A DNA stretch of 46,548 bases, from the NCBI RefSeq assembly GCF_020166395.1, contig NZ_JAIQXU010000034.1, forward strand, positions 1 to 46,548. The letters run 5' to 3'. This DNA is from Deinococcus betulae (lineage in GTDB: Bacteria; Deinococcota; Deinococci; Deinococcales; Deinococcaceae). This document shows positions 41,720 to 46,548 of this stretch, one piece after another. Positions within the stretch are counted from its first letter, which is position 1, and each line of letters begins with the position of its first letter. The notes beneath the pieces were generated by a model. That model was not told the origin of the DNA. It worked only from the letters and a program-made list of their open reading frames with translations, and searched no databases. The position numbers and the translations under genes were made by a program.

Positions 41720-41748
41720 TTGACTAAACCACTCGGTTTACATACGTT
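41720..41748 (+). promoter_or_regulatory. hmuTUV promoter with dyad operator
   Basis: TTGACT (41720-41725), a 17-nt spacer and TACGTT (41743-41748) end six nt before the GTG start of the binding-protein gene, giving a leaderless mRNA. The spacer holds the perfect inverted repeat TAAACC-ACTC-GGTTTA (41725-41740). A related dyad lies in the same position relative to the TTGA box at 44555. An iron- or haem-responsive repressor of the Fur or DtxR type is the likely ligand; that is inference. The remainder of 41489-41719 holds no gene I can support. Confidence 0.72.
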
Positions 41749-41754
41749 GGGGCC

Positions 41755-42636
41755 GTGAAAGGGAAACTTCTGGCTCTGACGGCTCTCGCTCTGCTCTCTG
41801 CCGCTTCTGCGGCGTCCATTAAGGGCGCCGACGGCGTGACGGTGGAAGTGACCAACCCCAAGCGCGTGGTCGCGCTGAACGCCACCACCGTGGAACTGAT
41901 TTACCGCCTCGGCAAGCAGGCCACGATTGTCGGCACCGACATCACCGGCACCTACCCGCCCAACAAGATTCCCAGCGTGGGCCACTGGGCGCAGCTGCCC
42001 GCCGAAGGCATCATTGCCCTGAAGCCGGACGTGGTGATTGGCACCGCCGATAACTTCGCCATGCCCAGCAACGTCAAGACGGTTGAGCAGCTGCGCGCGG
42101 CCGGCGTCAAGGTGCTGGTGCTGCCCGCCAGCGACCGTGGCGGCCTGGACGGCGTCAAGGCCCGCCTGAACATGCTGGGCCAGGTCTATAACGTGCAGAG
42201 CGCGGCCACCAGCCTGAGCAAGAGCTTTGACACTACCATGCAGGCCGTGAAGGCCAACCAGCCCAAGACGGCGCCCAAGGTGGTCTTTCTGTACGCCCAC
42301 GGCCCCGCCAGCGGCATGCTGTACGGCACCGACGGCGGCGCCAACGAGCTGATTACCCTGGCCGGCGGCAAGAACGCCGCGACCTTCAAAGACACCAAGG
42401 AGCTGACCGCCGAAGCTCTGGTGGCCATGAACCCCGACGCCATCATCATGCTGACCCGCGGCATGGAAGCGGTGGGCAACCTGGACGCCGTGCTGAAGAT
42501 GCCCGGCGTGGCCCAGACCAACGCGGGGCGCAACCGCCGCGTCTACACCGTGGACGACTCGGTTCGCTGGATTGGGCCGCGTCTGCCCGAGTTCGCGCTG
42601 AAGCTCGCCCGCGAGTGGAAGGCCGACTTCCGTTGA
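41755..42636 (+). CDS. hmuT: Haem/hemin ABC transporter substrate-binding protein
   Basis: The 293-aa protein has a signal peptide (MKGKLLALTALALLSAASAAS) and the two-lobed periplasmic binding fold of the HmuT/BtuF class: KRVVALNATTVELIYRLGKQATIVGTD, then LPAEGIIALKPDVVIG, a long connecting helix and MNPDAIIMLTRGMEAVG. No lipobox Cys is present after the signal. It captures haem and delivers it to the coupled permease. The GTG start follows the promoter by six nt. The stop overlaps the permease start by 4 nt if TTG is used. Confidence 0.9.
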   Translation: MKGKLLALTALALLSAASAASIKGADGVTVEVTNPKRVVALNATTVELIYRLGKQATIVGTDITGTYPPNKIPSVGHWAQLPAEGIIALKPDVVIGTADNFAMPSNVKTVEQLRAAGVKVLVLPASDRGGLDGVKARLNMLGQVYNVQSAATSLSKSFDTTMQAVKANQPKTAPKVVFLYAHGPASGMLYGTDGGANELITLAGGKNAATFKDTKELTAEALVAMNPDAIIMLTRGMEAVGNLDAVLKMPGVAQTNAGRNRRVYTVDDSVRWIGPRLPEFALKLAREWKADFR

Positions 42637-43691
42637 CCGCTGCCGCCGCCCCGGTCCTGAGCCGTCAGCGCACGCGGGCGGCCCTGGTGCTGCTGGCGCT
42701 GCCGCTGCTGCTGGTCGGCGCGGTGGTGCTGGCGGTGGGCACGGGCGCGGTGCCGATTACGCCAGGGCAGGTGCTCAGCATCCTGCTGGCGCCGCTGGGC
42801 GTATCCCCCCTGCAAGGCTACGATGAGCAGCAGGCCGCCGTGCTGTGGGCCATTCGCCTGCCGCGCGTGGCCCTGGGCATTCTGGTGGGCGCGGGCCTGG
42901 CGATAGCGGGGGCCGCCATGCAGGGCCTGTTCCGCAACCCTCTGGCCGACCCTGGCCTGCTGGGCATCTCCAGTGGGGCCAGCCTGGCGGCTGCCATGAG
43001 CGTGGTGCTGGGCTTTCACGCCTTTGGCATGTATTCGCTGCCCGCTGCGGCCTTTGTGGGGTCCCTGCTGTCCACAGCCCTGATCTACCTGCTGTCGCAG
43101 GACCGGGGCCGGGTCAACGTGACCACCATGCTGCTGGCCGGTATTGCGATCAACGCGCTGTGCGGCGCCGGCACCGGCCTGATGACCTTTCTGGCCACCG
43201 ACGAACAGCTGCGCACCATCACCTTCTGGAACCTGGGGTCGCTGGGCGGGGCCACCTGGCCCACCGTGCTCAGCGCCCTACCTCTGATTATGCTGGGCGT
43301 CTTGGTGCTGCCCCTGACGGCCCGCGCCCTCAACGCCTTCATGCTGGGCGAGAGCGGCGCGGCGCACCTGGGGATTCCGGTGCAGGGCGTCAAGTGGCTG
43401 ATTGTGACCCTGGTGGCCCTCAGCGTGGGCGCGGGTGTGGCGGTGGCGGGCACCATCGGCTTTGTGGGCCTGGTCGTGCCGCACCTGCTGCGGCTGGTCA
43501 CCGGCCCCAACCACCGCACGCTGCTGCCAGCCTCGGCGCTGCTGGGGGCCACGCTGCTGGTCTTGGCCGATCTGGTGTCACGCACCGTGGCCGTGCCGGC
43601 TGAGGTGCCCATCGGCATCGTGACGGCCCTGCTGGGCGCGCCGTTCTTCCTGTACCTGCTGCGCCAGGGCCGGCGGGAGACGGGCCTATGA
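42633..43691 (+). CDS. hmuU: Haem ABC transporter permease (FecCD/BtuC family)
   Basis: The 352-aa product has about ten membrane helices and the FecCD signatures RLPRVALGILVGAGLAIAGAAMQGLFRNPLADPGLLGISSGA, TFWNLGSLGGATWPTVL, and GTIGFVGLVVPHLLRLVTGPNHR, the last being the ATPase-coupling loop. It forms the homodimeric membrane channel. The start is uncertain: TTG 42633 (TTGA overlap, GGAAGG 10 nt upstream) or GTG 42615. Its stop overlaps hmuV (ATGA). Confidence 0.92.
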   Translation: MTAAAAPVLSRQRTRAALVLLALPLLLVGAVVLAVGTGAVPITPGQVLSILLAPLGVSPLQGYDEQQAAVLWAIRLPRVALGILVGAGLAIAGAAMQGLFRNPLADPGLLGISSGASLAAAMSVVLGFHAFGMYSLPAAAFVGSLLSTALIYLLSQDRGRVNVTTMLLAGIAINALCGAGTGLMTFLATDEQLRTITFWNLGSLGGATWPTVLSALPLIMLGVLVLPLTARALNAFMLGESGAAHLGIPVQGVKWLIVTLVALSVGAGVAVAGTIGFVGLVVPHLLRLVTGPNHRTLLPASALLGATLLVLADLVSRTVAVPAEVPIGIVTALLGAPFFLYLLRQGRRETGL

Positions 43692-44521
43692 GGGAGGCCG
43701 CTGTGCTGGATCCCCAGACCACGCCGGTTCCTGTCCAGACTCCGGCGGCCACCCTGGTTCGCGTCACCGAACTGGAATATGAGGTGGCGGGCCGCACGCT
43801 GCTGCGGCAGGTGTCGCTGTCGCTTCAGGCTGGCGAACTGCTGGTGGTGCTGGGGCGCAACGGCGCTGGCAAAAGCACACTCCTGAAGCACCTGACCGGC
43901 GAACTGGGCCGGCGCGGGGTGGAGCTGTTTGGCCAGGCGCTGCCCGAATGGCGCGGCGCCGAGCTGGCCAGGCGCCGCGCCGTGCTGCCGCAGCAGACGC
44001 CCGTGTCTTTTGCCTATGAAGTGCTGGACGTGGTGCTGCTGGGCCGCATTCCCCACGGACGAAATGAAACTCCGGCTGACCGCGCCATTGCCGCCGCCTG
44101 CCTGGCGCGGGTGGGCCTGGCCGGCTACGAGGGCCGCAATATTCAGACTCTCTCGGGCGGCGAGCAGCAGCGGGTCCATCTGGCGCGCACGCTGGCGCAG
44201 CTGGAGGGCACGCCGGGCGACCGGGTGCTGCTGCTGGACGAACCCACCGCCAGCCTCGATCTCGCGCACCAGCACGCCACCCTGCGCCTGGCACGCGACC
44301 TCTGCGCGCAGGGCGTGGGGGTGCTGGCCGTGCTGCACGACCTAAATCTGGCCGCGCAGTACGCCGACCGGGTGCTGCTGCTCTCGGACGGCGCCGTGCT
44401 GACCTGCGATACCCCCAGTGCCGCCCTTACCCGTGACCATATTCACGCCGCTTACGGCCACGAGGTGCTGGTCACCCGTCACCCCTGCCTGGACTGCCCC
44501 CTGATTGTCAGCGCCCAGTAG
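43688..44521 (+). CDS. hmuV: Haem ABC transporter ATP-binding protein
   Basis: The 277-aa ATPase has Walker A GRNGAGKSTLLKHL, the Q-loop LPQQTPVSFAYEV, the signature LSGGEQQRVHLARTLAQL, Walker B VLLLDEPTASLDLAHQ and the switch His in VLHDLNLAAQYADRV. The ASLDLAHQ stretch and the added LEGTPGDR before Walker B are typical of HmuV. About 25 extra N-terminal residues precede the conserved domain, so an internal start is possible. It is the last gene of the operon; a clear terminator follows. Confidence 0.94.
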   Translation: MREAAVLDPQTTPVPVQTPAATLVRVTELEYEVAGRTLLRQVSLSLQAGELLVVLGRNGAGKSTLLKHLTGELGRRGVELFGQALPEWRGAELARRRAVLPQQTPVSFAYEVLDVVLLGRIPHGRNETPADRAIAAACLARVGLAGYEGRNIQTLSGGEQQRVHLARTLAQLEGTPGDRVLLLDEPTASLDLAHQHATLRLARDLCAQGVGVLAVLHDLNLAAQYADRVLLLSDGAVLTCDTPSAALTRDHIHAAYGHEVLVTRHPCLDCPLIVSAQ

Positions 44522-44544
44522 AAGGAGGCCCGACCTCCTTTTTT
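44522..44544 (+). terminator. Terminator of hmuTUV
   Basis: AAGGAGG (44522-44528), loop CCCGA, CCTCCTT (44534-44540), then a T-run. The stem starts at the first base after the hmuV stop codon. Confidence 0.9.
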
Positions 44545-44554
44545 CGCGTTAAAC

Positions 44555-44582
44555 TTGAGTAATTCTGTCGGATTAGTTCGTT
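44555..44582 (+). promoter_or_regulatory. Second haem-locus promoter with related dyad
   Basis: TTGAGT (44555-44560) and TTCGTT (44577-44582) are spaced 16 nt. The dyad TAATTC-TGTC-GGATTA (44560-44575) starts at the last T of the TTGAGT box, the same register as TAAACC-ACTC-GGTTTA at the hmuT promoter. The shared shape is TTGAsTAA..C....GG.TTA....CGTT. It probably binds the same regulator. Confidence 0.6.
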
Positions 44583-44613
44583 ACCCGCCTCTGTCCCAAG
44601 GAGTGCTCTGCCC

Positions 44614-44895
44614 ATGACCCGCTTCCTGCTTTCTGCCCTGCTAGCCGCCTCGGTGGCCTCGGCCCAGAACGTGAATGTCACGGACGCCGAGGGCCGCACC
44701 GTCGCCCTGACTCCAGCCGACACCGCCCGCGTCCTGACCCTGGGTGGCCCCGTCACCGAAATCGTGTACGCGCTGGGGGCCGGCAGCCGGGTGATTGCCG
44801 CCGATTCCTCCTCGTACTCTCCCGACGCCGTGAACAAACTGCCCAAGGTGGGGCTAACAGCGCGCCCAGCCGACCTTTTACACACATTAAATTAG
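44614..44895 (+). pseudogene. Truncated haem-binding protein (HmuT paralogue) remnant
   Basis: The 93-aa reading frame starts with AAGGAG, a signal peptide (MTRFLLSALLAASVASA) and the first ~70 residues of an HmuT-type binding protein (VTDAEGRTVALTPADTARVLTLGGPVTEIVYALGAGSRVIAAD, then KLPKVG). It then ends as ARPADLLHTLN, with AT-rich codons unlike the rest (TTA, ACA, AAT). About 190 codons, including the whole second lobe, are missing. A deletion joining the front of an HmuT gene to the leader of the next gene explains it best. It still has promoter, ribosome binding site and signal, so a short secreted peptide may be made, but haem binding is not expected. Confidence 0.75.
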
Positions 44896-44909
44896 ACCCA
44901 GGAGCCCCC

Positions 44910-45242
44910 ATGCTGACTGTGATGAACCGAATCCGGGTGCACCCCGACTACGCCGACGCTTTCGAGGAGCGGTTCCGCACCCGCGCGGGGCTGGTGGACA
45001 CCATGCCCGGCTTTATTCGCAACGAGGTGCTGCGCCCCGCCCAGCCGGGCAAACCCTACATCGTGCTGACGTACTGGGAGAGCCGCGAGGCCTTTGAAGC
45101 CTGGACCACGTCCGACGCTTTCAAGCAGGGCCACGCCCGCAGCGGCAGCCTGCCCAAGGAAGCCTTTGACGGCCCCAGCGAACTGGAAATCCACGAAGTG
45201 TTTCTGAACAGTGACACCCGGCCGCAAGGAGAGCCCGCATGA
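44910..45242 (+). CDS. Haem-degrading monooxygenase, IsdG/HmoB-type (ABM fold)
   Basis: The 110-aa protein is an antibiotic-biosynthesis-monooxygenase-fold ferredoxin-like dimer. It matches haem-degrading members: NRIRVHPDYADAFEERFRTRAGLVDTMPGFIRNEVLRP, TYWESREAFEAWTTSDAFKQGH. The Asn near the N-terminus, Trp in the EAW segment and His in QGHARSG are at the positions of the catalytic Asn-Trp-His triad. It opens the haem ring and frees iron. GGAG lies just before the ATG. It overlaps the next gene (ATGA) and is cotranscribed with the truncated binding-protein frame. Confidence 0.87.
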   Translation: MLTVMNRIRVHPDYADAFEERFRTRAGLVDTMPGFIRNEVLRPAQPGKPYIVLTYWESREAFEAWTTSDAFKQGHARSGSLPKEAFDGPSELEIHEVFLNSDTRPQGEPA

Positions 45243-46195
45243 CCACTGCTGCCCGCCAGCCCATCGTCAATGACGACATGCACGACATCATCACGCACGT
45301 CAACGAGGGCCACGTGCCCGAACTGCTGCACTGCGTCAAGGCCTACACTCCTGTTCAGGACGCCACCCACGTCCAGATGACCGCCGTCTACGAGGACGGG
45401 ATGGAGCTGGAAGTCACTGCTCCTGCCGGCCTGAGCCGTCATTTCGTGGCCTACGCCGTGCCGGGCCCGGCCCACGAAGCCATTCGCGGCACGGTGAGCG
45501 AGGCGATGAAGAAGCTGGGGGTCAAGCCAGACAGCCGTGTGGCCCACTGGCGCCTGACCGAGAACCGCGCCCTGACGGCGCATTTTCGCCGCCTGACTGT
45601 GAATCTGGGTGAGGACGAGCGCGCCGATTGGCGCCCCGGCTATGCCTGCCGCTTTGACGTGCCGGGGCATGAACATGGCCGCCCCTACACACTGCGCCGC
45701 GTCAGTGGCACTACCGCTGAAGTCGACGTGTACTGCCACGACAACACCCTGGGCAGCCAGTGGGCCGAGGGCCTCCAGCCCGGCGAGACCGTCACGGCAC
45801 GCGGCGATTATCAGGAGGTTACTCCTGACTTCAGTGCCGGTCCCGCGCTGCTGCTGGGCGACGAGACGGCGCTGCCAACCATCGCCGCGCTGCTGGAAGG
45901 CTGGGCCGATGAACACCCTGTGCGCGTGCTGCTGGAGGTCGGCGACGCTGCCGACCAGCGCTACCTGGACGACGTGCACCTGCCGTCTGGCGCGCATGTG
46001 AGCTGGCTGCCCCGCATGGGCGGGAGTGGCACCGCCTTGCGTGAAGTGCTGGACGCACTGGAAACCCCACCCGCAGCGGTGTGGGGCGCCATGGAAGTCA
46101 GCGCCGCCAAAGCCCTGCGCAAGCATCTGCGCACCGAGTACCCGGACGCCGATGTGCGGGTAACCGGATACTGGCGAGTGAACGAGAAGAACTAA
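45239..46195 (+). CDS. Siderophore-interacting FAD reductase with N-terminal DUF2470-like domain
   Basis: The 318-aa protein has an N-terminal ~90-residue domain resembling the DUF2470 haem-utilisation module (MHDIITHVNEGHVPELLHCVKAY, THVQMTAVYEDGMELEV). The C-terminal two thirds follow the siderophore-interacting protein pattern: an FAD-binding barrel (RRLTVNLGEDERADWRPGYACRFDVPG, VDVYCHDNTLGSQWAEGLQPGETV) and an NADPH-type domain (LLLGDETALPTIAALLE, then VWGAMEVSAAKALRKHLR). The family reduces ferric siderophores or related ferric complexes. The fusion and the coupling to a haem monooxygenase suggest it supplies electrons for haem breakdown or reduces the released iron. Confidence 0.87.
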   Translation: MTTAARQPIVNDDMHDIITHVNEGHVPELLHCVKAYTPVQDATHVQMTAVYEDGMELEVTAPAGLSRHFVAYAVPGPAHEAIRGTVSEAMKKLGVKPDSRVAHWRLTENRALTAHFRRLTVNLGEDERADWRPGYACRFDVPGHEHGRPYTLRRVSGTTAEVDVYCHDNTLGSQWAEGLQPGETVTARGDYQEVTPDFSAGPALLLGDETALPTIAALLEGWADEHPVRVLLEVGDAADQRYLDDVHLPSGAHVSWLPRMGGSGTALREVLDALETPPAAVWGAMEVSAAKALRKHLRTEYPDADVRVTGYWRVNEKN

Positions 46196-46196
46196 G

Positions 46197-46370
46197 ACGG
46201 AATCCAGTTGAATCGTTTGCAACAACGATGACATCCGAGCGGACTTGCAAAGCGGCGCAGCAGACTTGAAAAGCTCCTCAGGAGAGCGAGAAGGAGAACA
46301 ACAGGTTCCGGACATGGAGTTGGCAAATCGGCGTTTTCCCGATTTGTCAACGAAACAAACGGAATCCGTC
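46197..46370. repeat. Dispersed intergenic repeat, copy C (SNR-like)
   Basis: It starts with GACGGAATCC right at the stop codon of the reductase gene. A 6-bp hairpin ATCGTT-TGCAAC-AACGAT (46212-46229) is followed by GAGAGCGAGAAGGAGAA, CAGGTTCCGG, TGGA, the core hairpin TTGGCAAATCGG (46320-46331), loop CGTTTTC, CCGATTTGTCAA (46339-46350; one G-T pair), and ACGGAATCCGT (46359-46369). The element and the promoter-terminator module beside it account for most of the gene-free stretch 46196-46548. Confidence 0.75.
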
Positions 46371-46440
46371 TAAGAGGTTGGGGAGAACCGGCGGGGAGAC
46401 ATTCAATCTCCCCGTTGGTCCTGTTAGCTGGTCAGGCAAT

Positions 46441-46503
46441 AAAAAAGCCGCCTCTCTAGGCGGTGATGTCAAGAATTATAGCACGGTATGCAGCGGCGGT
46501 CAA
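46441..46503 (-). ncRNA. Promoter-terminator module, copy 2
   Basis: On the minus strand TTGACC (46503-46498), a 17-nt spacer and TATAAT (46480-46475) form a near-perfect promoter, followed within ~8 nt by ATCACCGCC-TAGAGA-GGCGG and six T (46446-46441). It is homologous to the module at 7986-8047. No minus-strand gene follows within the window; the next sequence is repeat copy C and the convergent end of the reductase gene. The product, if any, is a ~30-nt RNA. The remaining bases to 46548 hold nothing I can support. Confidence 0.6.
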
Positions 46504-46548
46504 TCTATACACGGATTGAGGCGGCCTGTAAAGCGCGGCGACGGTTTA

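Overview
The window is about 72-76% GC by eye and reads as chromosomal DNA from a Deinococcus species. The strongest taxonomic marker is ddrC (40757-41452). It encodes a 231-aa protein whose N-terminus and internal motifs match the Deinococcus-only DNA-damage protein DdrC, and it has an RDRM-like operator over its promoter. Many genes have a TANNNT/CANNNT -10 box 5-7 nt before the start codon, the leaderless-mRNA layout common in Deinococcus. Three intergenic small repeats and paired LptF/LptG-type permeases fit the same genus.

Layout. 1-8 kb: the 5' part of ftsH (minus, cut by the window edge), a large secreted protein, a membrane GGDEF-EAL protein, a peroxiredoxin, the ribosome GTPase gene der, a first repeat copy and a small secreted protein. 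8-12 kb: a sulfurtransferase preceded by a compact promoter-terminator module, xseA-crcB (minus) and corA (plus). 11.9-22.5 kb: a sugar island with an SDR, UDP-galactopyranose mutase, a glycosyltransferase and a large two-part glycosidase-like protein (all minus), then a plus-strand operon of gluconate-dehydrogenase-subunit-3-like protein, GMC flavoprotein, GH1-like protein and alpha/beta hydrolase. 22.6-27.7 kb: tRNA-Arg(CCT), then a tightly overlapping operon of a roadblock/LC7 protein, a secreted/membrane helical protein, a coiled-coil protein and tsaE. 27.7-32.7 kb: a three-gene operon headed by a 1226-aa DUF4157 protein, the family linked to contractile-injection-system cargo. 32.8-36.1 kb: ackA-pta. 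36.1-36.4 kb: two tandem tRNA-like transcription units. 36.4-38.5 kb: a zinc-ribbon SDR and an RNase H-like protein. 38.5-41.5 kb: two LptF/G permeases and ddrC (all minus). 41.7-46.2 kb: a haem-uptake and haem-use locus (hmuTUV, a truncated second binding protein, an IsdG-type monooxygenase, a siderophore-interacting reductase). The right edge holds a third repeat copy and a second promoter-terminator module.

How the parts work together. The haem locus is coherent: import (binding protein, permease, ATPase), ring opening and ferric reduction, with two promoters sharing a dyad of the form TAAnnC-N4-GGnTTA. ackA-pta is the acetate/acetyl-phosphate switch. The sugar island plausibly makes or remodels a galactofuranose-containing or oxidised glycan, but no substrate can be read from sequence.

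The most unusual items are non-coding. (1) Two homologous tRNA-like units at 36133 and 36294 (anticodons TAC and TCA) have acceptor arms that pair cleanly for only six base pairs, -10 boxes placed so that transcription would start at the first acceptor nucleotide, and their own terminators. (2) Two ~62-nt modules, at 7986 (+) and 46503 (-), each join a near-consensus promoter directly to a terminator. (3) Three dispersed repeats share a 7-nt loop ending TTTC on stems whose sequences differ but whose pairing is kept. Statements about families come from recognised motifs; no database search was run.
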